Shown here piece by piece: positions 1-9,291 of a stretch of 64,000 nucleotides of DNA (within the stretch, counting starts at the first letter, position 1; every line of letters begins with the position of its first letter). Source of the stretch: an uncultured Clostridia bacterium. Its GTDB lineage: Bacteria > Bacillota > Clostridia > TANB77 > CAG-508. The DNA is taken from assembly GCA_948777935.1 (NCBI GenBank), contig CAQDYY010000002.1:190392-254391 (forward strand), read 5' to 3'. Position numbers and translations under genes: made by a program. Below the pieces are notes generated by a model, which was not told where the DNA came from, searched no databases, and was given only the letters and a program-made list of their open reading frames with translations.

Positions 1-248
1 GAAAAGAGTTAAGCAAATACGATGCAAAACAAACACAACGAAACATGGAGAGACAAATAAGACAAGACAAAAAAGATATAGCAGGATTACAAGGAATTTT
101 AACAGGCAATAATACAGATATAGATATAAGCAAAATACAACAAGAATTAGAACAAACAAAGTTAAATATGAAACTGCATAACACAGAACTAAGTAATTTC
201 TTAGATGAAACAGGATTTAGAAAAGATTATAGCAGATTACAAGTTTAG
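1..248 (+). CDS. Phage minor capsid protein, C-terminal end (5' partial)
   Basis: The reading frame is open from base 3 with no stop upstream, so the window cuts into this gene and only about the last 80 codons are visible. The piece is rich in lysine, glutamine and charged residues, predicted helical, and ends in an FRKDYSR-like tail that resembles the end of minor capsid (head morphogenesis) proteins of Firmicutes siphoviruses. Its place directly before scaffold and major capsid genes fits. The family call comes from context and the C-terminal motif, so it is moderate. Confidence 0.6.
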   Translation, partial: KELSKYDAKQTQRNMERQIRQDKKDIAGLQGILTGNNTDIDISKIQQELEQTKLNMKLHNTELSNFLDETGFRKDYSRLQV

Positions 249-253
249 TTAAT

Positions 254-280
254 CAAGGCACTGTAAAAGGTGTCTTTTTT
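254..280 (+). terminator. Rho-independent terminator after the minor capsid gene
   Basis: A short inverted repeat (AAGGCAC and GGTGTCTT with wobble pairs) is followed directly by a run of T. It separates the minor capsid gene from the scaffold gene. Confidence 0.5.
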
Positions 281-364
281 ATACGTCTTTTTACTTTATT
301 GCAGACGTTAAAGAAAAATAAAGGTAATTAGTCAAACTCTAATGACTTAAAATGGAGGTATTTT

Positions 365-907
365 ATGGAAGAAAAGAAAGAAACTGTAGAAGATGTAAAA
401 GTTGAAGAAACAGGAGATGCAGTTACTCAAACTGATGAAAAAACTGAGGAAAAAACTGAAAAAACATTCACTCAAGACGAAGTAAACACAATGCTAAAAA
501 AAGAAAAGCAAAAAGCTGAAAAGAAATATGAAGGCATTGATGTTGCTAAATATAAAGAGTGGCAAGAAAGTCAGAAAACTGTTGAACAAAAACAAGCAGA
601 GAAAGAAACAGAATATCAAAAAACATTATCAGAAAAAGAAAGCTTAGCACAAGAAAATCTTGTATTAAAAGCAGGTGTAAATATTGATGATGTTGATTAC
701 GTGGTATTTAAAGTTTCTAAAAAAGAAGGAGATTTTGAAGAAAATTTAAAAGAGTTTTTAGAGGAAAATCCTAAATACACACAAAAAGAAGAACACGAAG
801 AAACAGAACAAAAAGCAACTGGAACACAAGTAAAAACAATAAATTCCAGTGAAACAGGTGTTATGGCAATATTAAAAGCAAAACACCCAGAATTATACGA
901 AAAATAG
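365..907 (+). CDS. Phage capsid scaffolding protein, DUF4355-like
   Basis: This 180-residue, highly charged protein (Glu/Lys/Gln rich) has a long predicted coiled coil at about residues 40-105, a DVDYVVFKV-type segment near 118 and an acidic tail. That is the usual composition and length of the DUF4355 scaffold proteins that guide assembly of HK97-fold procapsids and are then lost. It lies immediately before the major capsid gene, with a GGAGGT ribosome site at 354-359. No in-frame CGG. Assigned from composition and synteny. Confidence 0.75.
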   Translation: MEEKKETVEDVKVEETGDAVTQTDEKTEEKTEKTFTQDEVNTMLKKEKQKAEKKYEGIDVAKYKEWQESQKTVEQKQAEKETEYQKTLSEKESLAQENLVLKAGVNIDDVDYVVFKVSKKEGDFEENLKEFLEENPKYTQKEEHEETEQKATGTQVKTINSSETGVMAILKAKHPELYEK

Positions 908-922
908 AAAGGATGATTTAAA

Positions 923-1993
923 ATGGCAAACCCAATTAACAAAACAGGAACACATAAGTCTCAAGAAAAATATACAAACGAGATAGTTCCATTAATAAGA
1001 CAAGAATTTTCAATTAGAAATGATTTTAGTAGAGATTACGAAGGAGACCCAGTAGTTGGAATAGTAAAAGTACCAACAAGAAATGCTGATATTAAATTAT
1101 CAGACTACGATATTTTAAATGGTATCACAATGACACAATCTGCAACAGATTACATTGACATACCAGTAGACCAAGAAAAAGCATTCAGTGAATTAATAGA
1201 TGGATATGAAGCTGAAACAGTTCCAGATAATATAAGAGCACAAAGAATTGAAAGTGCAGGATATGTTGTAGGAAAAGCACTAGAAGAATCAGCTATTAAT
1301 GCATTAGTAACAATGGGAACAGTATCAGAAGATACAACACCATTAACAACAAGTACAGTATATGCAAAAATAGCAAAAGAAGTATCTAATATGAAGAAAA
1401 GAGGAATAAAAGTATCTGAAATGAGAATAGCAATTTCTGCAGATACAGAATTATTACTATTAACAGATGAGAAATTTTCAAATACATCAGGAACATTAGG
1501 TGCTGAACTAATACGTGAAGGGGTAATTGGTAAAGTAGCAGGTGTTGCAACAAAAACATGCTATTTATTACCGGAAGATGTTGAATTTGTTATTTATGCA
1601 AAAAGATGGTGTCAATCAATTGATGCTTGGAAAGCAGAAACAGCTATTAACCCAATTCAAGACGGAAAGCACGTAAAAGCATCTGCATTACAAGGAAGAA
1701 TGGTATATAAAGATACTGTAACAAATGCTTTAGCTGTTCAAATAAAGAAGAACGCATCAGCAACAGAAAAATACACAATAACATATGACGCAAATGGTGG
1801 AACTGGTTCAATTAGTTCAGTAGAAGTTGAAAAAGGGAAATCTGTTACTTTAAGTGATGGTACAGGATTAACTGCTCCAACTGGTAAAACTTTTAAAGGA
1901 TGGGCAAAATCAAATAGTGCACAAAATCCAACAGTAACAAGCCCATTTACACCAACAGATGATACAACACTATATGCAGTATATGGAGAATAG
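923..1993 (+). CDS. Phage major capsid protein with C-terminal InlB-type repeat domain
   Basis: The first roughly 275 residues are a typical siphovirus major head protein: an N-terminal arm, then a core with a VKVPTRN-like segment and a C-terminal part ending near MVYKDTVTNALAV. After a short linker, residues about 280-356 form an extra domain with the YTITYDANGG start and TLYAVYGE end of Listeria-Bacteroides (InlB B) repeats. Such Ig-like or beta-grasp additions on capsids decorate the outer surface and are thought to bind host mucus or glycans. Spacing to the scaffold gene is 15 bp, so it is part of the same operon. Confidence 0.85.
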   Translation: MANPINKTGTHKSQEKYTNEIVPLIRQEFSIRNDFSRDYEGDPVVGIVKVPTRNADIKLSDYDILNGITMTQSATDYIDIPVDQEKAFSELIDGYEAETVPDNIRAQRIESAGYVVGKALEESAINALVTMGTVSEDTTPLTTSTVYAKIAKEVSNMKKRGIKVSEMRIAISADTELLLLTDEKFSNTSGTLGAELIREGVIGKVAGVATKTCYLLPEDVEFVIYAKRWCQSIDAWKAETAINPIQDGKHVKASALQGRMVYKDTVTNALAVQIKKNASATEKYTITYDANGGTGSISSVEVEKGKSVTLSDGTGLTAPTGKTFKGWAKSNSAQNPTVTSPFTPTDDTTLYAVYGE

Positions 1994-2006
1994 GAGGTAA
2001 AAAGGC

Positions 2007-2387
2007 ATGTTAAAGTACGTAGACCAAGAAGAATATAAAGGATTATTAGGTACAGAAAACGTGCCTAATAACTTCACTAAATTAGTAATAGAAGCAAGTA
2101 ATTATATTAATCACAATACTTTTGGAAGGATTAAAGAAAATAATCCACCAAAAGAAGTGAAATATGTTACTTGCTTAATTATTGATTTAATAAAAGAACA
2201 AGAAGATAAAATATCCGAGCTTGGAACTCTTAAGTCGCAAGAAATTGAAGGTTGGAAAGAAAGCTATTCTACACCAGAAGAAATAAACAAAAACTATAGC
2301 AATAAGAAATATGCTATTTTACAAACTTATCTATGGAATGTAATAGGAACAGACGGAAATCCACTTTTGTATTGTGGGGTGTGTTAG
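2007..2387 (+). CDS. Phage head-tail connector protein
   Basis: A 126-residue helical protein placed right after the major capsid gene, with the ...KLVIEASNYIN... opening and the ...YVTCLIIDLIKE... helix seen in gp6/Gp15-like head-tail connectors of Gram-positive siphophages. It has a GGAGGT site at 1992-1997 and is followed without a gap by the next head-closure gene. Homologues form the ring that docks to the portal after DNA packaging. Assigned from length, helix pattern and gene order; no catalytic motif expected. Confidence 0.65.
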   Translation: MLKYVDQEEYKGLLGTENVPNNFTKLVIEASNYINHNTFGRIKENNPPKEVKYVTCLIIDLIKEQEDKISELGTLKSQEIEGWKESYSTPEEINKNYSNKKYAILQTYLWNVIGTDGNPLLYCGVC

Positions 2388-2724
2388 ATGAATAAAAGAT
2401 TTTTTATACATCAAATAACAGTATATCACTTTAATAATGATGAAACTGTTACGAGATTGCCTTTTAACAAAGTTTATTTTAGACACAATAAAAAGACTAA
2501 TTTAATAGATAAACGGACTTGAAAAAGGAAGTACAGGTTCGATAACAATACCTACCATTGAAAAACTAGATATTTCTACAGATGACTATGTAGTCGAAGG
2601 AATTATAGAAGATGAATTTGATTTAAATAGTTTGATAAAAAAATATCAAGTATTTAAAGTAGTGAGTGTAGACGATAACAGAAAAGGTGGATTACAACAT
2701 TATAAGATAGGAGTATCTGAATAA
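2388..2724 (+). CDS. Phage head-closure / minor capsid protein, read through one CGG +1 site
   Basis: Starts at ATG 2388, abutting the connector stop. In frame 0 it meets CGG at 2514-2516 and stops two codons later. Skipping the C reads LIDKGLEKGSTGSITIP and continues to TAA 2722-2724, giving about 111 residues, a normal head-closure length. The stop overlaps the next start (ATAATGA), as in an intact head operon. Without the shift the product would be 43 residues and the rest of the module would lack a head-closure protein. Family call by order and a serine/threonine-rich beta pattern. Confidence 0.65.
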
Positions 2725-3125
2725 TGAAGTTAAATATTAAGGTAAAAATGAATAGTGCTAAGAAAATCATAAAAGACCATGGACTAGATAAAGATGGAAA
2801 AGTAACAAAGTTTTTACGAGATGATGTCTATCGTTTATATGAGCCATATATTCCAAAAGAAAATGGCGATTTATATAGAAATGTTACATATCCAAACAAT
2901 CATTCTATAAAACATATAATGCCTTATTCACACTATATGTACAAAGGAAAGACAGCAATAGGTGCATCAAGACCTAAGGGAGTTAAAAGAAAGATTTCCA
3001 ATAAGCCCTTACAATATCAGGGGGCACCAAAAAGAGGAGCAGAATGGGACAAACGTATGATGAATGATAGACGTAAAGAAATTTGTAAGGATGTAGAAAA
3101 CTTTATTGAAAAAGGAGGAAAGTAA
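2724..3125 (+). CDS. Phage minor capsid / HK97 gp10-like neck protein
   Basis: A basic 133-residue protein with a YRLYEPYIPKENGDLYRN segment and a YSHYMYKGKT segment; these match the minor capsid (gp10-like tail completion) proteins of Firmicutes phages. ATG overlaps the upstream stop and its own TAA shares bases with the next ATG (3123-3127), so translation is probably coupled. No in-frame CGG. Role inferred: joins head and tail during virion assembly. Confidence 0.65.
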   Translation: MKLNIKVKMNSAKKIIKDHGLDKDGKVTKFLRDDVYRLYEPYIPKENGDLYRNVTYPNNHSIKHIMPYSHYMYKGKTAIGASRPKGVKRKISNKPLQYQGAPKRGAEWDKRMMNDRRKEICKDVENFIEKGGK

Positions 3126-3539
3126 TGGAAAAGTCAAAAATAGAATTAATTAAAGACTGGATAGAAATATGTCCATTGTTAGAGGGTGGAAAAATAAATG
3201 TGGATTATTTAAAAGATAAACCACAAAGCTATTCTATAGATAGAACACCAGTAGAACCAGTAGTAAAACCGTTTACAGATGGTGGAGCAATTATGCAAAT
3301 AGCTTTTGATTTTACTGTTACAGCTCCAATTTCAATTCAAGCCATAGTAAATTTAGCTAATTCAAAGTTTTGCGAAGATTTTCAAGAGTGGATAAAAGAA
3401 CAGAACAAAAAAGGAATATTACCTAAAATAAAAGGAGTACAAGAAGTAAAATGTACTTCTCCACGGATATATATTACAAAAAACAGAAACAACTGCAATT
3501 TATATTATCCAAATGAATTGTCAGTATTATGAAAATTAA
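3125..3539 (+). CDS. Phage minor capsid protein (tail terminator-like), read through one CGG +1 site
   Basis: About 137 residues with a DRTPVEPVVKPFTDGG segment typical of the minor capsid / tail terminator family between gp10-like and tail tube genes. An in-frame CGG at 3464-3466 could be read as Arg and still give an ORF ending at 3532, but skipping the C gives SPGYILQKTETTAIYIIQMN and ends at TAA 3537-3539. That tail (GY...aiYiIQ...) is the normal family ending, so the +1 reading is preferred. This site is less certain than the others because frame 0 is not truncated. Confidence 0.65.
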
Positions 3540-3559
3540 ATTTAAAGGAGGATTTTTAA

Positions 3560-4108
3560 ATGGACGAAGAATTAAAATTTTATAAAAGAAGTGATGTTGT
3601 AAATTTTATGGGATTAACTGCGGAAGCAACAGAATTTCAAAGAATGAAAGGTTTTACATCTGTACCAGACAATACAAACGTTGAAACAGATGAAACAAAA
3701 TATGTAGATGAAAAGAATAAAAGAAAAAGAACAACGGGATATGCAACAGAAAAATCATACGAAGCTGACAGAATTATAGGAAACAAAATTCACGACATGT
3801 TAGCAGAAGTGCAAGAACTAGAACAAACAGATGTAAACAGACCAATTGTTACGGTAGATTTTAACAAAGAAGGAACAACAAGTGGTACATATTACGCTAG
3901 AAAACGCTTATACAGTGTAATACCAGACAGTGCAGGAGATGACGAAAACAAGTACACAATAAGTGGAACACTAGGAGCAAATGGAGAAATTGAAGAAGGT
4001 ACAGCAACTTCAACAGATGGTTGGAAGACTTGTACGTTTACACCTAAAACTGCAAGCGAAGCAAGTGTACAATCTGCAAGTACAAAAACAACAAGTGCAA
4101 GCAAATAG
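3560..4108 (+). CDS. Phage major tail tube protein
   Basis: 182 residues. The order of features fits siphovirus tail tube proteins: N-terminal FMGLTAEATEFQRMKGFTS, an internal helix around KIHDMLAEVQE, and beta strands carrying PIVTVDFN and RKRLYSVIPDS. The last 20 residues are a low-complexity Ser/Thr/Ala/Lys tail. The family polymerises into the tube that carries DNA. GGAGG site at 3547-3551. No in-frame CGG. The gene precedes the pair of assembly-chaperone genes, as expected. Confidence 0.75.
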   Translation: MDEELKFYKRSDVVNFMGLTAEATEFQRMKGFTSVPDNTNVETDETKYVDEKNKRKRTTGYATEKSYEADRIIGNKIHDMLAEVQELEQTDVNRPIVTVDFNKEGTTSGTYYARKRLYSVIPDSAGDDENKYTISGTLGANGEIEEGTATSTDGWKTCTFTPKTASEASVQSASTKTTSASK

Positions 4109-4133
4109 TTTGCACTTGTTTTAATGGGAGGAT

Positions 4134-4463
4134 ATGATGAAGATATTAAACAAAGAAATAGAGTTTGATTTTTTAGATGTTGAAAATATGAGTAAATATG
4201 AAGAAGCTTTAGAAAAATATATGAAAGACCTTGAAGAAATAAAAGAGTTTAAAGGTAAAAATTCAGAAGGATTTAAAATGCTTTGTGAAACTGTATATAA
4301 TTTCTTTGATGAAATTTTAGGAAAAGGCAGTGCTATGCAAATATTAGGAGAAAAAAGAAATTTTGGTAAATGTGCGAAAGCAATGCAAGAAATAATAAAT
4401 GAGAAGTTAAAGAGTGATAAAGAAGTAGAAGATATTCTAGAAAAATATAGCTTGGATAAATAG
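4134..4463 (+). CDS. Phage tail assembly chaperone (first of pair, DUF6673-like)
   Basis: A 109-residue acidic helical protein located between the tail tube gene and a Gp15-type gene, the position of the gpG-like assembly chaperone that loads onto the tape measure. The start is ATG 4134 or ATG 4137 behind GGGAGG. Its TAG (4461-4463) directly abuts the next ATG. I see no slippery heptamer joining it to the next gene, so the classical -1 G/GT frameshift is not evident. Assigned by position and composition. Confidence 0.6.
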   Translation: MMKILNKEIEFDFLDVENMSKYEEALEKYMKDLEEIKEFKGKNSEGFKMLCETVYNFFDEILGKGSAMQILGEKRNFGKCAKAMQEIINEKLKSDKEVEDILEKYSLDK

Positions 4464-5042
4464 ATGAATTTGTTAATACATAAACTTCCTACAGAAGTAA
4501 ATAAAAATATAATCAATACTGATTTTAGAATATCAATACTTTTTGAACTTCTAATACAAGATAGAAAAGTGCCAAATGATCTAAAGATTCTAAAAGCACT
4601 AGAACTATATTATCCTAATTTTAAAACAATAAAAAACTACGACCAAGTAGTTGAAGCAGTCGAAGGAATGCTCTGGTTTTATCAGTGTGGAAAAGAATTA
4701 GCTAATTCTAATAAAGAAAATAGAAACAATAACAGACATAATCAAATTTATAGCTATGAGTTTGATGACAAGTATATTTATAGTGCTTTTATGGAGCAAT
4801 ATAAAATAGATTTACAAGAAATAGAATATATGCATTGGTGGAAATTTAGAGCATTATTTGATGGATTAAATGAAGATACAGAAATAGTAAAAATTATGGG
4901 GTATAGGTCTATGGATTTATCTAAGATAAAAGATGTAGAAAGAAGAAATTATTACAAAAAAATGAAAAGACTATATGCATTACCAGATATGCGAACAATA
5001 GAAGAAAAAGAAACCGAATTTGCAAAAGACTTTTTAAAATAA
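4464..5042 (+). CDS. Phage Gp15 family tail protein (second assembly chaperone)
   Basis: 192 residues with the hallmarks of the bacteriophage Gp15 family: FRISILFELLIQD near residue 25, LEAVEGMLWFYQCGK-like motif in the middle, and YMHWWKFRALFDGL followed by IMGYRSMDLSKIKD. The family sits immediately upstream of tape measure genes in Gram-positive phages and is considered the second tail chaperone. Here a separately transcribed moron separates it from the tape measure gene, which is unusual. No in-frame CGG. Confidence 0.75.
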   Translation: MNLLIHKLPTEVNKNIINTDFRISILFELLIQDRKVPNDLKILKALELYYPNFKTIKNYDQVVEAVEGMLWFYQCGKELANSNKENRNNNRHNQIYSYEFDDKYIYSAFMEQYKIDLQEIEYMHWWKFRALFDGLNEDTEIVKIMGYRSMDLSKIKDVERRNYYKKMKRLYALPDMRTIEEKETEFAKDFLK

Positions 5043-5060
5043 TTTGCTATTTTTTTCCAC

Positions 5061-5094
5061 TTTCGACCAATTACGACAAAATATAGTATATAAT
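5061..5094 (+). promoter_or_regulatory. Possible promoter of the Ltp-like moron
   Basis: A TATAAT -10 box lies at 5089-5094, 37 bp before the start of the Ltp-like gene. No good -35 is present at 17 bp spacing, so strength is uncertain. An own promoter here would allow expression in the lysogen. Confidence 0.4.
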
Positions 5095-5130
5095 TATGCA
5101 TATTTTGTGAAAGTGGAGGGGAAAATAAAG

Positions 5131-5838
5131 ATGGAAAATAAACAAGTAAAAAAAGCAATTTATGAAAATTGGAAAGCTTGGGCTATATTGATAGTTGTGG
5201 CAATAAGTATTATAGCAATAAAAGCATTTGAAGAGTTTGCGTTTGAACCAGAAACAAAACAAACAAGTAAAGATGTAAATAAAAATACAGCTATTACAAC
5301 AAGTACAGCTCCTAAAATTACCAAACCCAAAGTAACAGTTATTGACTTTAGTGCAATGGAAAAGGCAAACATAGAGTCTTGGTGCAATACTAATAAAGTA
5401 AAATGCAATTTTTCAGAAGAATATTCAGATATTATTGAAAAAGGGTTATTTATAAGTCAAAGTGAAAAAGCCAATAATACAATCTATCAAGGTGATAAAA
5501 TAACAATTGTATATTCATTAGGGAAAGAGCCTACAAAAGAACAAAAAAATGCATTAAAATCAGCAGAAACATATGCTAATAAAATGCATATGTCTAAAAA
5601 AGCAGTGTATAATCAGCTAATATCTGAGTATGGAGAACAGTTTTCAAAGGAAGCAGCACAATATGCAATAGATAATCTGGAAGCAGATTGGAATAACAAT
5701 GCACTAGAAACAGCTAAAACATATCAAAATACAATGCATATGTCTAAGAAGGCAATATATAAACAATTAATATCAGAATATGGAGAAAAATTTACTAAGA
5801 ATGAAGCACAATATGCGATAGATAATCTGGAAGATTAA
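5131..5838 (+). CDS. Ltp family membrane protein with PASTA-like domain; candidate superinfection exclusion moron
   Basis: Start ATG 5131 behind GTGGAGG. Residues about 14-34 form a membrane anchor with no lipobox cysteine. After a Thr-rich linker comes a PASTA-like module (VTVIDFSAMEK to ITIVYSLGK, about 70-130), then two near-identical 47-residue Ltp repeats (AETYANKMHMSKKAVYNQLI... and AKTYQNTMHMSKKAIYKQLI...), each ending YAIDNLE. Ltp of Streptococcus phage TP-J34 blocks DNA injection by competing phages, and tape measure proteins are its target. The gene is inserted between the tail chaperones and tape measure gene and is flanked by its own promoter and terminator. Confidence 0.75.
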   Translation: MENKQVKKAIYENWKAWAILIVVAISIIAIKAFEEFAFEPETKQTSKDVNKNTAITTSTAPKITKPKVTVIDFSAMEKANIESWCNTNKVKCNFSEEYSDIIEKGLFISQSEKANNTIYQGDKITIVYSLGKEPTKEQKNALKSAETYANKMHMSKKAVYNQLISEYGEQFSKEAAQYAIDNLEADWNNNALETAKTYQNTMHMSKKAIYKQLISEYGEKFTKNEAQYAIDNLED

Positions 5839-5865
5839 TAAAAACAAATTAGAATATAAAAAAGT

Positions 5866-5893
5866 AAGGCATCAGTATTAACTGGTGTCTTTT
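5866..5893 (+). terminator. Terminator of the Ltp-like moron
   Basis: Inverted repeat AAGGCATCAG / CTGGTGTCTT with a TATTAA loop followed by TTTA. It lies between the moron and the tape measure gene. Confidence 0.6.
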
Positions 5894-5918
5894 ATTGTGC
5901 TTGAAAGAAGGTGAAAAA

Positions 5919-8900
5919 ATGTCAGACGGTTCAGTAATAATAGATACCGAATTAAATAATAATGAATTTGAAAAAGGTATAAATAAACTTGAAAGTATAG
6001 GTAAGAAAGAATTAAAAGGACTTGCAGTTGCAGTTGGAACTGTTACTACTGGATTAACTGCAATGGGTACATATGCTTTAAAAGTTGGTGGTGATTTTGA
6101 AGCAGGAATGTCAAAAGTACAAGCTATTTCTGGAGCAACTCGAGAAGAAATAGACAAATTAACAGAAAAAGCAAAAGAGATGGGTGCAAAGACAAAATTC
6201 AGTGCAAGTGAATCAGCAGAAGCATTTCAATATATGGCTATGGCAGGTTGGAAAACAGAAGATATGCTAAATGGTATTGAAGGTATAATGAATTTGGCGG
6301 CTGCTTCTGGAGAAAATCTAGCAGGGGTTTCTGATATTGTAACAGATGCATTAACTGCATTTGGATTGCAAGCTAAGGATAGTGCACATTTTGCTGATGT
6401 TTTAGCAAAAGCAAGTTCTAATTCTAATACAAACGTAGGATTAATGGGAGCAACTTTTAAATATGTTGCACCGATTGCAGGAAGCATGAAATATTCTATT
6501 GAAGACACAGCAGTTGCGATAGGATTAATGGCAAATGCAGGTATTAAGGGAGAGCAAGCAGGAACTGCATTAAGAGCGATGCTAACAAGATTGGTAAAAC
6601 CTCCTAAAGATGCATCACAAGCATTAAATAAGTTAGGTATATCAACTAAAAATGCAAACGGCACAATGAAACCTTTAAATCAAACACTACAAGAATTAAG
6701 AGCAAAATTTGCAAAATTAAGTGATAGTCAAAAAGCACAATATGCAAGTTCTATAGCAGGAACAGAAGCTATGTCTGGAATGCTTGCTATAGTAAATGCA
6801 AGTGAAAGTGATTTTCAAAAATTAACTAAAGCAATAAATAATTCAGAAGGTGCTACTAAAGAAATGGCTGATACTATGAATAACAACTTAAAAGGTGCTA
6901 CTACTATATTAGGTAGCAATATGGAAAGCTTAGGATTAGCTATTTATGATAAATTTAAAGTACCTGCCACAAAAGGAATTAAATCAGTTACAAAAGCAGT
7001 AGAAGATTTAACTTCCCAGGCTTCAAACGGTAAGCTTTCAAGAAGTATAGATAAAATTGCAGATGGTTTTGGAAAATTAATTGCAAAGGGTGGCGATTTA
7101 ATTGCTAAAGTCTTACCAAAGTTAATTGATGGACTGGCATGGATTTTAGATAATGGAGGAACAATTGCAAAAGTGATAGGAACCATAACTGCTATGGTTG
7201 TAGCATTTAAAACAGGAGCTGTGATAAATAAAGTAATAAAGAGTTGGCAAATGGCAACTTTACAATTAGCTTTATACAAAGGAACAGCAGAAGGAGCAAC
7301 AATAGCACAAGGTGTATTGAATGGGGCATTTACTGTAGGAGAAACTATAGTTGGATTATTGACTGGAAAAATAACACTAGCTACAGTAGCACAGAAATTA
7401 TGGAATATGGCTATGAGTGCAAATCCTATAGGGGTTTTATTAGTAGCAGTTACAGCGTTAACAGCAGGTCTAGTATTTTTAGCAACAAGACAAACGGAAA
7501 ATCAAAGAAAAGCAAAAGAACTTGCTAATGAAATGGCTAATGCACGAAAAGAAATGGAAGAGTATGACGAAAGTATAGATAAAACTACTAATACTAATTT
7601 AGCACATATAAATTCAGTTTCTAAACTAAAGGATGAGTTAAAGACACTTGTAGATGAAAATGGAAAAGTAAAAAAAACATATGAAGGAAGAGTTTCTTTT
7701 ATATTAAATCAATTAAATGAAGCGTTGGGGACAGAATATAAGTTAAATGGAAACGTTATAGAAAGTTACAGAAATTTACAAAATGAAATAGACAAAACTA
7801 TAGAAAAGAAAAAAGCTCAAATTATTTTAGAAGGTCAAGAAGAAAAATATAAAAACGCCATAAAAGAACAAGCCGATTCAGTAGAAAATTTAAGAAAAGT
7901 ACAGCAAGAACTTGGTATGTCATACGATGAAGCTAAAAACAAATATCAAAATTATATGCAAGCAGTAGACAAAGCTTATAAAGACAAAGATGGAAGGCTA
8001 GCTTTAGAATTATCGTATCAAAAGAAAGAAATGGAAGCATTAGGAGATAAGTTAAAAGCTTACGAAGATGCAGAAGGAACCGTAAAAAGAGTTAATGAGA
8101 ATATTAAAACTTATGAGAATAACTATGCAAAATTTGCAGAAGGCAAATATAGCGAGATAGCAAATACAGTAACCGTTAAAACAGAAGAATGGTGCAATAA
8201 GTCAACAGAAGAAGTAAAAAATTCTATAAAAGAACAAAGTAGTGCATTAAAACAATATGAAGAAATACACAAAAATACAGGGGATGCAATTGCGAAACAA
8301 AACGCAGAACAAGCAGAAAAGAATTTACAAGATTTAATAAAAAACTTAATTGCACAGACAAGTATAATAAATGAAAATTCGCCAAAAGTAGTAGAAGCAT
8401 GGAAACAATTAGCAACAGATTCTTATGAAACATACTATAATGCTATATCACCTTTAGATGATGATGTTAAAAAGAAAATACAAGAAATGACAGGCGTTAC
8501 AGTAGAACAAACCCCATATTTAGCCGGAGCTACTGCTAGTATGGCTCAAGAAATGTTAGAACAATTAAAGAAAAATCCAGAGTTTAGAGCAACTGCATTA
8601 GATAATTTAAGAGGTATGTTAAGTGGACTACAAGATGAAGAATTAAGAGATGTACTTAAGTCAGCAGGTGTAGAAGATGTTGAAAAAGTTATTGAAGGAA
8701 TCAAGCAAGGAAACTTAGGAGAAGAACAAGGAACAGAAATATTATCTAAGTTAAATGAGGGATTAAGTAATGCGAATTGGAAAAAGAGCGTATATAATTC
8801 TGCAATTGAAATAGCTTCAAAATTACAAAAAATACTGACTATTACTCCAATAATTGAAGGAGCGACTACAGCAGTTAATAAAGCAATAGAATTAACAAAA

Positions 8901-9291
8901 GCAAAATTACCACGGACACAAAGATGGTTTAGACTACGTTCCATACGACAACTATATTGCTAGACTACACAAAGGAGAAAGGGTATTAACTAAAGAAGAA
9001 AATAAAGAATATACACGAGCAGATGAAGTATTTAATATGCCACGCTTAGTAAATAGTAATGAATTGTTTAAAAAGATAGAAGCAACAGTAAATTATGAAA
9101 CATCAAAATTGTCTGCTAATCTAACATCAAAATCAACTTTACAACTAACAAAAGACCAACCACAAACAGTAACAAATTATACTGATAAAGGCGTAAATGT
9201 AACACAAAATTTCTATGATAAACAAGCAACGCCATATGAACAACAAAAACAAGCAAAACAACAAATGAGGAGGTTAGCATATGGATTATAA
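5919..9291 (+). CDS. Phage tail tape measure protein (TP901 family), read through one CGG +1 site
   Basis: Start ATG 5919 behind GAAGGTG. About 1123 residues: N-terminal TP901-type region (FEAGMSKVQAISGAT, LAAASGENLAGVSDIVTDALTAFG), hydrophobic stretches near 415-435 and 490-535, then long coiled coils. An in-frame CGG at 8913-8915 would end the protein about 18 codons later. Skipping the C gives KLPGHKDGLDYVPYDNYIAR followed by LHKGERVLT, the conserved C-terminal motif of tape measure proteins, and continues to TAA 9289-9291. The stop overlaps the next gene start at 9281. The protein sets tail length and is ejected ahead of DNA. Confidence 0.9.

Noticed and set aside
4134..5042. Programmed -1 frameshift between the two tail assembly chaperone genes
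   Set aside because: The genes abut with TAG-ATG and no slippery heptamer is present near the end of the first.
9037..9291. Separate small genes after each break (for example 9037-9291, 14554-14940, 15996-16745, 38738-39547, 54602-55405)
   Set aside because: They lack ribosome sites, start mid-domain, and continue exactly the family sequence of the upstream ORF.
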